Below are positions 16,652 through 24,663 of a stretch of DNA of 34,492 nucleotides, piece by piece. Position 1 is the first letter of the stretch. Each line of letters starts with the position of its first letter. Origin of the DNA: Pseudomonadota bacterium (GTDB taxonomy: Bacteria > Pseudomonadota > Gammaproteobacteria > Steroidobacterales > Steroidobacteraceae); contig CANGJP010000021.1 of the NCBI GenBank assembly GCA_947454465.1, positions 1 to 34,492 of the forward strand, read 5' to 3'. The notes beneath the pieces are model-generated. The model was not told the DNA's origin. It worked only from the letters and a program-made list of their open reading frames with translations, and did not search any database. A program made the translations under genes and the position numbers.

Positions 16652-16781
16652 TCGACGTAGCGTCTTGTTTTCACTCACGGATAACTACTTATTTTACGTG
16701 GAATGACCATATTGAAGTTGATAGCGTGGCTCGCAAGAATGAACGGTGAAGATAAACTTAAAATACCAATAGGAAACCAGT

Positions 16782-18398
16782 GTGTTATTTATCAGGCTCA
16801 TCATTGCGTGTTGCTGTACTGTTCTGATTAGCGTCTCATTGGTGGCTTGTGGTGGAGGATCTAATTCGTTTTCGTCTTCCAGTTTGAGTACGTCAAGTTC
16901 AAGTAGTTCAAGCTCATCTGATTTCACTGTTGACTTTAGTCCCTCTACTTTGTCACCTGTCATAGGCAGTGCGGTCATGTTTGTTAGCTCCAGCTCGGTG
17001 AGTCCGGTCTCATGGCGGTGGGAGTTTGGTGATGGCGTTACCAGTGACGTACCCAGTACTGGTCATGTGTATACCTCTGCGGGTAGTTACACGGTGAAGC
17101 TGACTATCACGACAGCCAGTGAAGTCCGCAGTATCAGTAAAATGATTCAAGTGGGTTTGCCGGGGGCGGGCGCACCTTCATTCACGATGAACGAAACGCT
17201 GTCAGATCAGGCACAGCTAACTACGTTAGGGTTCGATGGTTTGGCACTCATGACAGGTAACTTGGCTGCACAGTCTTTTTTTCCGCCTGGCAAAGTGGCT
17301 GACTACACTGGGTTTCAGTATCTGCGTGATAACGATCCCGATAACATGGGTCATAACACGAGTTTTCTGACTCGCATTGCCTGTAACGTTCTCTACATTC
17401 TCAATGCTGAACAGATTGCCAAGTTGAGGGCTTTGGCGATTAATCAATTGAATCTAGTTAATGAATATGGCTATCAACGCTATACCCTGATGCAGGCATT
17501 CAGATATTTGGTCGACGGAACGGGGCCTGATGCAACGCTTAATGTTGCTGCGGTCAAAGCGTCTTCACGTAATCTTTACTTGATAGATGGTCAAATTGCT
17601 TTCGATCGAGCATATCTGTATGCAGAAATTTACAATTTATTGGATGCATCACAAAAGGCTTATCTTGATGCGATGAAGGGCAAGGGATGGGCGTCGTGGC
17701 CGGATATCAATGAGACTCAGGTGGCTAGTAAGTTGGCAGGTTTGCCTCAGGGTACGCAAACGCTGGTGATGACTTATGCGGGCGATCTTTTTAGTTGGTA
17801 TGCCAGCACGGTCGATGCTGATATTTATTTTTGTCCAGAGCGACACGGTACGTATTACGGTGGATTTTATATTAAAGATGCACCGGCTATTGGTCATGAA
17901 GGGTACAGTATCAACGAACAACTCACAGCTACCGCGGGGGCGGCGCTCAGTGATAGTTCAAAAGGGTATGTCACTCAAGCTCAGGCCGGTTTGATGTCTG
18001 GTTTGCTCTCGCTGCAGCGCAGTAACTTGTATTCCGGTGCACTGAACATCGTGCAGTTACGTACAGATATTTCACTATTACTGCGCCAGTTACGTATTTC
18101 GCTGGTCAACAGCGATGAGATTAATGCCAAAGTACTGGCGCTTTCGGCACTGTACGGTGAACTGGATGGAGAGAATAACTATCACTACGCAACAGTATTT
18201 GCGCAGATTAAGTCTGATTTAAGTAGTCAACAAATGCAGCAGTTCGCTGATTTGCGTCATTCCATTCTGTCTGGTTTCTATGCTGATGGCACGGCTTTCG
18301 ATTTCACTATTGCAACTAAGTCTTATATTTACTCTGATGTCATTGTGAATGAATCTGTCCTGCTGCCTTATCTGACACAGGCGCTGACGCTGTTTTAG
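16782..18398 (+). CDS. PKD-domain lipoprotein with a large unrecognised C-terminal domain
   Basis: This 538-residue protein has a lipoprotein signal (SLVACGGG, Cys23), a Ser-rich linker (about 27–46) and a PKD/Ig-like domain (about 47–125, with WRWEFGDGV and VYTSAGSYTVKLTI). A mainly helical region of about 400 residues follows, which I cannot assign. That region contains FFPPGKVADYTGFQYLRD, NDPDNMGHNTSFLTRIAC and three similar helix-ending pieces: LNAEQIAKLRAL, LDASQKAYLDAM and LSSQQMQQFADLR. These suggest internal repetition. The start is GTG at 16782 with AGGAAA 5 bases before it. As a lipoprotein with an exposed PKD domain it is probably on the outer membrane. The role is unknown. Confidence 0.82.
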   Translation: MLFIRLIIACCCTVLISVSLVACGGGSNSFSSSSLSTSSSSSSSSSDFTVDFSPSTLSPVIGSAVMFVSSSSVSPVSWRWEFGDGVTSDVPSTGHVYTSAGSYTVKLTITTASEVRSISKMIQVGLPGAGAPSFTMNETLSDQAQLTTLGFDGLALMTGNLAAQSFFPPGKVADYTGFQYLRDNDPDNMGHNTSFLTRIACNVLYILNAEQIAKLRALAINQLNLVNEYGYQRYTLMQAFRYLVDGTGPDATLNVAAVKASSRNLYLIDGQIAFDRAYLYAEIYNLLDASQKAYLDAMKGKGWASWPDINETQVASKLAGLPQGTQTLVMTYAGDLFSWYASTVDADIYFCPERHGTYYGGFYIKDAPAIGHEGYSINEQLTATAGAALSDSSKGYVTQAQAGLMSGLLSLQRSNLYSGALNIVQLRTDISLLLRQLRISLVNSDEINAKVLALSALYGELDGENNYHYATVFAQIKSDLSSQQMQQFADLRHSILSGFYADGTAFDFTIATKSYIYSDVIVNESVLLPYLTQALTLF

Positions 18399-18483
18399 CG
18401 GCTTCATGTGATGGCTGTCGGGTGTTAATGGTCGTCACGTGTTAATGGGTTATGGTTTTCATTTGCTTTTATTGCTCTTTTTG

Positions 18484-18503
18484 TATACTGTACAAAAAAA
18501 CAG
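18484..18503 (+). promoter_or_regulatory. LexA (SOS) box overlapping the umuD -10 element
   Basis: CTGTACAAAAAAACAG (18488–18503) fits the LexA consensus CTGT-N8-ACAG exactly and overlaps a TATACT -10 hexamer (18484–18489). It ends 33 bases before the umuD start codon, so repression by LexA and induction by DNA damage are expected. Confidence 0.9.
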
Positions 18504-18536
18504 TTATTTTATAAGGTAGATTCGTTCAGGTGTTTT

Positions 18537-18974
18537 ATGTCTGGTCTGTTGTCCCGTCCTGTACCTGCGACGGATACATTGTCCGTCATGCCATTACTGT
18601 TGATGAGTAGTGAAGTCCGTGCGGGATTTCCTTCGCCTGCCGATGATTATGCCGAGGCCGCTTTAGATCTAAATGAATTGATGATTCAGCACAAAGAGGC
18701 GACGTTCTTTTGCCGAGTTAAAGGACGATCTATGGAAGGAGCAGGTATTTTTGAAGGTGATCTGCTGGTCATTGATCGTGCTATCAGGCCGCGCAGCGGT
18801 TGTATTGTGGTGGCGGCTGTTGATGGTGAGCTCACGGTTAAACGGTTTTTACAGCGCAACGGTCAAGTACTGCTGGAGGCTGCTTCACCGAAGTTTGCGA
18901 CGATTACCTTGAATGAGGGTCAGGAGTTGCAAGTTTGGGGTGTGGTGACCGGCAGTGTGCGTCGATTTGGATAA
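18537..18974 (+). CDS. umuD: DNA polymerase V subunit UmuD
   Basis: UmuD is cut by itself, with RecA help, to UmuD', which with UmuC forms the error-prone polymerase V. The 145 residues show the cleavage site Ala29-Gly30 in RAGFPSPADDY, the nucleophile Ser65 in KGRSMEGAGI and the general base Lys102 in GELTVKRF. The spacing matches E. coli UmuD. The N-terminal arm is about five residues longer than in E. coli. A LexA box lies upstream and AGGTG precedes the ATG. Unusually, the gene is not followed directly by umuC, which lies 3.5 kb away beyond three unrelated genes. LexA is excluded because there is no DNA-binding domain. Confidence 0.96.
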   Translation: MSGLLSRPVPATDTLSVMPLLLMSSEVRAGFPSPADDYAEAALDLNELMIQHKEATFFCRVKGRSMEGAGIFEGDLLVIDRAIRPRSGCIVVAAVDGELTVKRFLQRNGQVLLEAASPKFATITLNEGQELQVWGVVTGSVRRFG

Positions 18975-19134
18975 GTGCCGAGTGCATGGATTGTGGGTGG
19001 CTGACTTTGCTGTGATCAATTACATCTTCTCTGCGCTGGCTTACGGTCTTTTAGCGAATCTACCAACATTGCTAGTTATGCTGCACTCAGAGTCATATTT
19101 GTAACTGGTGGTATTTAGGCGGTATCTTTTGAGA

Positions 19135-19172
19135 TCAAAACGGACCTGATGCACTGACGCATCAGGTCCTGA
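19135..19172 (-). terminator. Intrinsic terminator of the secreted cupin gene
   Basis: An 11-bp perfect stem (GGACCTGATGC 19142–19152 with GCATCAGGTCC 19159–19169) is followed on the minus strand by a T-rich GTTTTGAT. It suits the minus-strand cupin gene that ends at 19214. Plus-strand transcripts coming from umuD would also meet this hairpin, but with a poorer T-run. Confidence 0.8.
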
Positions 19173-19213
19173 GTTTATGTGATAGGCAATGGGCTCTAGA
19201 TCGTAGCGATGAC

Positions 19214-19771
19214 TTATGGAGTGGTCGCCGCTTTGGTATCGAAACGGATTAAAAATGCTCGGAAATTTTTCACGTCCTTGAAGCCGTGTGGTACGCCAGG
19301 GGGTACGAAGATCAGGTCGCCGGGTTTGAGGGGTTGTTCTACGCCGCCACGAATTTCAGTGCCGGCGATATCATCGGCATTGGCTCGCTGTGTTTGGTTG
19401 AGTAGTTCACCGCCGGTGATGGCGGTGGCGCTACCGGAGGTGACCACCCAGACATCGACGGATTGATGGTGCACTAAGGGGGCATTGCTAGGTGTCACAA
19501 TGCGGACATTGACACTATGGCTACCGCCTTCAAGGATTCGCTGGTTAGAGACTTGCTTTGCTTCAAGTGCCTTCCAGATGTTTTCTAAGTCTGCGTTAGC
19601 AAAGTAGCTGGCTTTATCAGTGGGGATCGTATTCGTAACCGCTGCAGTCGTTGCTGCTGCAGTCGGTGCAGTTGCAGCGGGGGCGGCGGCTAATGCCCCA
19701 GAGGAGATCAGTGCGGTTAGCGTGGTTACGGCGCTAAGAAACGTGAAGTAAGTGCATAATCTAGTTTTCAT
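19214..19771 (-). CDS. Secreted single-domain cupin protein
   Basis: The 185-residue protein has a signal peptide (ending at about residue 29), an Ala/Thr-rich linker (about 30–47) and one cupin domain. Cupin motif 1 reads VHHQSVDVWVVTSGSA, with His-His and an Asp where Glu is usual. Motif 2 is GDLIFVPPGVPHGF with its His. Both support a metal site. Cupins range from dioxygenases to binding proteins, so no reaction can be given. The GGGGAG ribosome-binding site is normal. The gene faces away from the NHL-propeller gene and lies within the umuD–umuC interval. It is not closely related to the tandem-cupin proteins, although the fold is probably the same. Confidence 0.85.
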   Translation of the reverse strand: MKTRLCTYFTFLSAVTTLTALISSGALAAAPAATAPTAAATTAAVTNTIPTDKASYFANADLENIWKALEAKQVSNQRILEGGSHSVNVRIVTPSNAPLVHHQSVDVWVVTSGSATAITGGELLNQTQRANADDIAGTEIRGGVEQPLKPGDLIFVPPGVPHGFKDVKNFRAFLIRFDTKAATTP

Positions 19772-19890
19772 ATGTGCTCCCCTGATTGGTAGTGATAGAG
19801 TAGTCTAATTGATCGTTGACAGAACTCAACGGTACTACAATAGCGAACAACATGGCTATCACGACTTGATCTTATAAAATTGACGTTCAT

Positions 19891-19899
19891 GGGGGGGGT
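19891..19899 (+). promoter_or_regulatory. Poly-G ribosome-binding region of the NHL-propeller gene
   Basis: Eight G residues (19891–19898) end one base before the ATG at 19900. An upstream ATG at 19889 overlaps the tract and is out of frame by one base, ending after 10 codons. Gain of one G would put it in frame with the gene. Confidence 0.6.
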
Positions 19900-20988
19900 A
19901 TGCGAAAAATTGTGCTTATAACATTAGGCCTAATGGTGTTGCCCGCGATAGGGCAGGTGCCTACGGCTGGTATCGTGCCGGAAATCCCGTTCGACTCTGT
20001 TTCTGAGCCTCTGACACTGCCAGAGGGGATGAACTTCGGTGAGGTGGCTGGTATCGCCGTGGACTCGAAGAAAAACATCTATGTGCTGCATCGTGGTAAT
20101 ACCAGTGGGCCCGCGTATGGTGCGGCCGCCGCACAGTTGCTTGAGTTTGACTCCCATGGCAAGTTCATGCGTGAGATTGGTGCTCGTTTATACAGTTGGT
20201 CTTATGCGCATGCAGTGCGTATAGATCGCAACGATAATATCTGGGTCGCCGATAAAGGTTCCGACGTGGTTGTGCGTTTTAATCAGCAGGGTCGTGTCAC
20301 GATGGTGGTGGGGCGTAAGGCCGAAGCTTCCGATGAAAGTGCCCACCCACTTGAAAAGCCTAAGCCTCCGTTGCCGGCAATCGATGGGTACTTTCGTCAG
20401 GTGACCGACATGACCTGGGATTCGGATGGCAATACCTATATCAGTGATGGGTACATTAATTCACGTGTGGCTAAGCTGGATAAAGACGGCAATTGGGTTG
20501 GCTCATGGGGTGAGTACGGCAGTGGTCCTGGCCAGTTTAATAATCTGCATTCCATTGCTTCTGATAATGCCAACAATATCTATGTTGCTGATCGGGGTAA
20601 TTCACGCATACAGGTGTTCGATACCAATGGCAAATTACTGCGAACCTTGCGTATTGATGTGCCGGTACCGGCCGGTGTGCGTCCTCCTATTGGTAATGTT
20701 CCTGCACCGGGTTCTCCAGGTGGTCCTTGGGCCAGTCCTGGTGCACCGTGGGCGCTGTGCATTACGCCGGGGACAAAGCAGTTTCTGTATGTTGCCGATG
20801 CCTTCCCGGGTCGCGTCTACAAAATGACCCTAGATGGTAAAGTCTTGGGCTGGTTGGGTGGTGCGGGTAAAACCATGAAGAAGTTCGGTGGTATCCATGA
20901 AATCGCCTGTCCATCCGAGAACGAGCTGTATGTGGCAGAGTTGCTTAACTGGCGGGTACAGAAACTGGTGTTGCATCCAGCGCAGTAA
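19900..20988 (+). CDS. Secreted NHL-repeat beta-propeller protein
   Basis: The 362-residue protein has a short signal peptide (ending around AIGQ, residue 19) and four to six NHL-type repeats. Examples are GIAVDSKKNIYVLHRG, AVRIDRNDNIWVADKGSDVV, DMTWDSDGNTYISDGYINSRV, SIASDNANNIYVADRGNSRI and the last blade ELYVAELLNWRVQKL. The pattern, including the YVADRGNSRIQVFD blade, resembles the lyase half of peptidylglycine amidating enzymes, and annotation pipelines may call it that. I do not see enough to assert lyase activity. A Pro/Gly-rich insertion (about 260–285) interrupts the propeller. It is upstream of, and co-oriented with, the tandem-cupin/SnoaL gene, 121 bases apart. Confidence 0.85.
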   Translation: MRKIVLITLGLMVLPAIGQVPTAGIVPEIPFDSVSEPLTLPEGMNFGEVAGIAVDSKKNIYVLHRGNTSGPAYGAAAAQLLEFDSHGKFMREIGARLYSWSYAHAVRIDRNDNIWVADKGSDVVVRFNQQGRVTMVVGRKAEASDESAHPLEKPKPPLPAIDGYFRQVTDMTWDSDGNTYISDGYINSRVAKLDKDGNWVGSWGEYGSGPGQFNNLHSIASDNANNIYVADRGNSRIQVFDTNGKLLRTLRIDVPVPAGVRPPIGNVPAPGSPGGPWASPGAPWALCITPGTKQFLYVADAFPGRVYKMTLDGKVLGWLGGAGKTMKKFGGIHEIACPSENELYVAELLNWRVQKLVLHPAQ

Positions 20989-21043
20989 GGTAAGCATGAG
21001 TCAGTGCGTTGCTGTGCGTGACGTGCTGCATGATTGACGAAGG

Positions 21044-21066
21044 CCGTGCGTTTTTAAGACGCACGG
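21044..21066 (+). terminator. Stem-loop between the propeller and tandem-cupin genes
   Basis: CCGTGCGT (21044–21051) pairs with ACGCACGG (21059–21066). No T-run follows the stem, so termination is likely weak. It may attenuate read-through from the propeller gene into the next gene. Confidence 0.45.
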
Positions 21067-21096
21067 TATCAATAACTAGAACTATTTAAGTTGATC

Positions 21097-21109
21097 GGGG
21101 GGGGGGCGT
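21097..21109 (+). promoter_or_regulatory. Poly-G ribosome-binding region of the second tandem-cupin gene
   Basis: Ten consecutive G residues (21097–21106) precede CGT and the ATG at 21110. This is the longest of the G tracts placed before start codons in the window. Confidence 0.6.
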
Positions 21110-22405
21110 ATGTTCAGCAAAGTGTCGTCTTTTGGCGCAGTGAACTGGTTGAGTGTCTCGCTGCTGGTGTCTGTGGTGGCCGCACAGCCGGCCGTATCGG
21201 CTGAAAGGGTTCTGTTTGAGGATCAACACGTAAGGTTTGTCGAGGTGACGCAATGGCCAGGCGAAAAGGTGACGACATCACCGATGACGCGCCTGTCTAT
21301 TATCGCTGCCGATGCACCTTGGCCTGCGTTGTCCGTGCAGGGCAAGGTTACCGGCGGGGATGCGCGAGGGGTACCGACAGCCGGTAAGTTGTATCCATGG
21401 TGTCAGACGCTGGGTATGCAAGAGTCTCATGACGTCACGGTCAAGGGTGATTTTCCGCTGCATTACTATCAATTGGAGTACAAGCGCATCGACGGTGATG
21501 GTTTCGCGGCGAACTGGCGTACGTGGTATGCCGATCTGATGAAAAATATTCCGCAGCATAAGGGAGTGTTGCCGACGCTGGAGTCCGGCCCGCTGTTATC
21601 TCCGGAGTGGCCGTTCCCAATTGAATACGATGCGGCAGTGGCTGCGCCGGCGAATCATTATGTGCGTTACCAGGATGAGCATGTTGAGATGGTGGAAGTC
21701 TTCATTCGGCCGGGTGAGACTGAGTTGATGCATGGTCATCCACTGTCTTCGGTTTATTTTGACGATGGCGGTGGGTTTTACCCGATCATCCAAACTAAAA
21801 GTGAAAACCTACGTCCTAATCCACCTTCTTTTAAAGGCGGTGGTTTGGCAGCGCCGGCTGATAAGTATCCCACTTGCTATGCAGCCAATCCGCAGTGGGT
21901 GCATGCAACCTCAGTATTGGGTGCGGTGCCGCAGCACTTTTATAGGTTGCAGTTTCGTCGTCTAGATGGAGATGACATCAAAGTACAGGGCGCCGATTGG
22001 TATCCGCAACGGGTCAATGTGAAGCCTGCGGTGCTCACACCCGATCAACAGCAGTTAGAGGCGTTGGAAAAACAGCGCACCACCGCCATTGCGAAAGGCG
22101 ATGCACAGACGTTAGCGGGCTTGCTGGCCGATGATTATGTGCATGTTCATGGCAGTGCTCGTGTGGAAGATAAGACGGCTTTTATCAAGACGATTGTTGA
22201 AAGGCCGCGTGAAACCACTCGCGGGCCGCTGACTATTCGTGTGTACGGTGATACGGCGGTGATTACGGGTGAGCAGGTGAACAACACCGTGAATGCCGAT
22301 AAGTCGATTACCTCGACGACTTACATGGCAACGCAGGTTGCCCGTCGTACACAGGGGCGTTGGCAGTTGGTATCAATGCAGGTGACGCCGAAGACGGCAA
22401 ACTGA
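21110..22405 (+). CDS. Secreted tandem cupin-like protein fused to a SnoaL/DUF4440 domain
   Basis: This 431-residue paralogue of the 13022 protein has a signal peptide (to about residue 31), two cupin-like modules (about 35–142 and 183–300) and a C-terminal SnoaL/DUF4440 domain (about 311–427, LEALEKQRTTAIAKGD to GRWQLVSMQVTP). As in the paralogue, only the second module has HGHP (His208, His210). The YP-x-C motif recurs in both modules (Cys98, Cys256). The WYP ending of the first module is changed to WYA. SnoaL/NTF2-like domains often bind or isomerise small hydrophobic molecules, but no reaction can be assigned. The gene lies 97 bases upstream of umuC on the same strand, so umuC may depend on read-through from it. 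Confidence 0.83.
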   Translation: MFSKVSSFGAVNWLSVSLLVSVVAAQPAVSAERVLFEDQHVRFVEVTQWPGEKVTTSPMTRLSIIAADAPWPALSVQGKVTGGDARGVPTAGKLYPWCQTLGMQESHDVTVKGDFPLHYYQLEYKRIDGDGFAANWRTWYADLMKNIPQHKGVLPTLESGPLLSPEWPFPIEYDAAVAAPANHYVRYQDEHVEMVEVFIRPGETELMHGHPLSSVYFDDGGGFYPIIQTKSENLRPNPPSFKGGGLAAPADKYPTCYAANPQWVHATSVLGAVPQHFYRLQFRRLDGDDIKVQGADWYPQRVNVKPAVLTPDQQQLEALEKQRTTAIAKGDAQTLAGLLADDYVHVHGSARVEDKTAFIKTIVERPRETTRGPLTIRVYGDTAVITGEQVNNTVNADKSITSTTYMATQVARRTQGRWQLVSMQVTPKTAN

Positions 22406-22501
22406 TTGATCTTGTCTTGCTGCTACTGGGTGTAGGGGCTTGGTGTACTGCTATCGTTAACTATAGATTGATGCAATGCTCGGTGTGCGTGGGCAGTGAT
22501 T

Positions 22502-23764
22502 ATGTTTGCCTTGGTGGATATTAATTCGTTTTATTGCTCGTGTGAGCGGGTATTCAATCCGCGATTGCAGCATGTGCCTGTAGTGGTGTTGTCTAATAAT
22601 GACGGCTGTGTCATTGCTCGCACTGCTGAAGCCAAAGCGCTCGGTATCAAAATGGGAGCACCTGCATTCAAGATTCGTGATTTGATCAAGCAGCATGGTG
22701 TTCGCGTCTATTCCAGTAACTATGCCCTGTATGGCGATATGAGTCATCGCGCCATGAGTGTCATTAGTCAGTTTTCATCTCGTGCTGAGGTGTATTCCAT
22801 TGATGAATGCTTTCTGGACTTACACGGTTTAATAGGTACAAGCCGCATTGATTACGGCAAACAAATTCGTACACAAGTGCTGCAATGGACGGGGTTACCC
22901 GTGTGCGTTGGGATAGGGCAGACCAAGACCCTATCTAAGTTGGCTAATCATGTGGCGAAGAACCAGTCGCAGTGGGATGGTGTGTGTGATCTTTCCGTAC
23001 TGTCGAGTGCAGATCAAAGTGAACTCCTAGGCAATATCTTAGTAGATGATGTGTGGGGTGTCGGATTTAAGCTCGCCCCGAAGCTGCGGGCCATGGGTAT
23101 CTATACCGCTAGAGATTTGCAGAATGCATCTGGTTCAGCCATCCGCCAAGCCTTTGGTGTGATGCTGGAACGCACGGTAAGGGAGCTGAACGGGCAGGTG
23201 TGTTTTGAACTGCAAACTCAGCCGTCGCCGAGAAATCAAATTGTCGTGTCGAGATCATTCGGTGAGCGTGTGACTGCCTATGAGAACGTGTGCAGTGCGG
23301 TGGTCAATCACACCGAGCGGGCGGCAGAGAAGTTACGTGATCAGCGTTCTATGGCGCGGCGGATCATGGTGTTTATTCATACGAGTCCGTTTAATGATAA
23401 AGAGCCCTACTATGCGAACTCCGTGACGATTCATTTATCTTCACCCAGTCAGGATTCGAGGGTGCTGGTGGCGGCAGCCTGTAAAGGCCTGCAGCGAATT
23501 TATAAGACTGGCTTTCGTTATATGAAGGCTGGCGTCATGCTGATGGAATTGAACGACCAAGACGTGACGCAAGGCGACTTATGGGACCGTCCACTACGTC
23601 ATGACTCCTTGATGGATACATTGGATAAGATCAATGCCAAGTTTGGTCGTCAGTCTATTGTATTTGGAGGTGGGTTAACGAAAGCCGAGTGGATGATGAA
23701 GCAGGATAATCTATCACCTAGGTATACGACCAATTGGGCGGAGTTACCGATAGTTAGGGCATGA
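22502..23764 (+). CDS. umuC: DNA polymerase V catalytic subunit UmuC
   Basis: UmuC is the Y-family polymerase subunit that copies damaged DNA once bound to two UmuD'. The 420 residues contain the palm motif [17 protein letters not shown] with catalytic Asp6, the SIDECFLD motif with Asp101 and Glu102 at the same positions as in E. coli, the [14 protein letters not shown] helix-hairpin region and the C-terminal UmuC-specific region ([23 protein letters not shown]). The ATG at 22502 is chosen over a GTG at 22496 because the family begins at MFALVD. No LexA box or good ribosome-binding site is seen directly upstream. Its stop overlaps the start of the TIGR02450 gene (ATGA). Separation from umuD is unusual. 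Confidence 0.95.
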   Translation: MFALVDINSFYCSCERVFNPRLQHVPVVVLSNNDGCVIARTAEAKALGIKMGAPAFKIRDLIKQHGVRVYSSNYALYGDMSHRAMSVISQFSSRAEVYSIDECFLDLHGLIGTSRIDYGKQIRTQVLQWTGLPVCVGIGQTKTLSKLANHVAKNQSQWDGVCDLSVLSSADQSELLGNILVDDVWGVGFKLAPKLRAMGIYTARDLQNASGSAIRQAFGVMLERTVRELNGQVCFELQTQPSPRNQIVVSRSFGERVTAYENVCSAVVNHTERAAEKLRDQRSMARRIMVFIHTSPFNDKEPYYANSVTIHLSSPSQDSRVLVAAACKGLQRIYKTGFRYMKAGVMLMELNDQDVTQGDLWDRPLRHDSLMDTLDKINAKFGRQSIVFGGGLTKAEWMMKQDNLSPRYTTNWAELPIVRA

Positions 23765-23997
23765 GTGATTCAATGTTGAATGCATTACAACCAAAAAAGT
23801 TGTTGAACTCAAAATGGACGGCGGTAAGGCCTGTCAATAAAGAAAAGCATTTTATCGTCACAAAGCTGATTGACCCTGTTGTATTGAATGGAAAGATTGA
23901 GCAGGTGGAGATAGAGGCGGTTCATTCTCGGTGCGTGATGATCCTGGAATGGCGAGTGTTGTTGGACGCGACAGTCTGGAAGCAAGGGTGGGTATAA
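23761..23997 (+). CDS. TIGR02450 family Trp-rich small protein
   Basis: This 78-residue protein matches the TIGR02450 pattern: [29 protein letters not shown], then an acidic strand and a terminal region with conserved Trp ([13 protein letters not shown]). The family is short, soluble and of unknown function, found mainly in gammaproteobacteria and cyanobacteria. It overlaps the umuC stop by ATGA, so it should be translated with umuC and may belong to the same SOS output. No signal peptide or metal motif is present. Confidence 0.85.
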   Translation: MSDSMLNALQPKKLLNSKWTAVRPVNKEKHFIVTKLIDPVVLNGKIEQVEIEAVHSRCVMILEWRVLLDATVWKQGWV

Positions 23998-24079
23998 AGT
24001 GTCACATTAGTGCGCTGGTTTCGATGAATCAGGATGCTTTATAGTTTGTCATGACGTCACAGATGAATGTGGAGGTACC

Positions 24080-24592
24080 GTGGATCAAAGCCAAGATAAT
24101 TTATCGGGAATGCCGCAAGGTGCAATACAGTTAAGTCGAAAATCCTGGACAGCCTATGTTGGGCCTCTATTACGGTTGCTGGTTGTTGTGGTTCTGGCGG
24201 TGGCAGGCATGTACTGGCAAGCGCCGTATTGGCCTGTGTTTGCCATGGTATTGCTCATTCCGGTCTGTCTGATCGGCTATCAGTTTTGGTTACTGAGCAG
24301 CTATAGGCTTTATTACGATGAGGTAGGGGTGTGGGTATATTCCGGTGTATTGCCGTGGAAGCGCGGTGTGTCTGGTGTGAAATGGCGAGATCTGGATGAG
24401 GCGATTTTTGTAAATAGCTTTTTAAGTTGGGTAACGAGTTCTTATACGATTCAATTAAGGCATCGTTTTACTAAAGCGATAGAGATTTCTGAAAGTAGTA
24501 TGGCGCAGGGTAAACAGGTAGCCATTGCGGTCAATCAAGAGCAGCGTAAGCGATTGTCTAGTGCAGAGGATAGGCGTGTGGGTGCAGAGTGA
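24080..24592 (+). CDS. Two-helix membrane protein with PH-like C-terminal domain
   Basis: The 170-residue protein has two adjacent transmembrane helices (about 28–46 and 51–72) followed by a cytoplasmic strand-rich part (YRLYYDEVGVWVYSGVLPWKRG, VKWRDLDEAIF) that resembles bacterial PH-like (DUF304-type) domains. I cannot name a family with certainty. The start is GTG at 24080, supported by GGAGG 4 bases before it. It lies 82 bases after the TIGR02450 gene, so it may have its own promoter. It is convergent with the lipoprotein gene at 24664, and no clear terminator is seen in the 71-base gap. The C-terminal 20 residues are charged. Confidence 0.65.
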   Translation: MDQSQDNLSGMPQGAIQLSRKSWTAYVGPLLRLLVVVVLAVAGMYWQAPYWPVFAMVLLIPVCLIGYQFWLLSSYRLYYDEVGVWVYSGVLPWKRGVSGVKWRDLDEAIFVNSFLSWVTSSYTIQLRHRFTKAIEISESSMAQGKQVAIAVNQEQRKRLSSAEDRRVGAE

Positions 24593-24663
24593 ATCTGGCT
24601 GCAAGCAGGTATTCTTGTATCATTGAAAGTGGCGAGACAGATCACACGTATCCTCTGCTATTG

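Noticed and set aside
16541-16680. yybP-ykoY manganese riboswitch before the GDT1-like gene
   Set aside because: I looked for the conserved GGGGAGUAG-type core and the later conserved blocks on the minus strand and did not find them.
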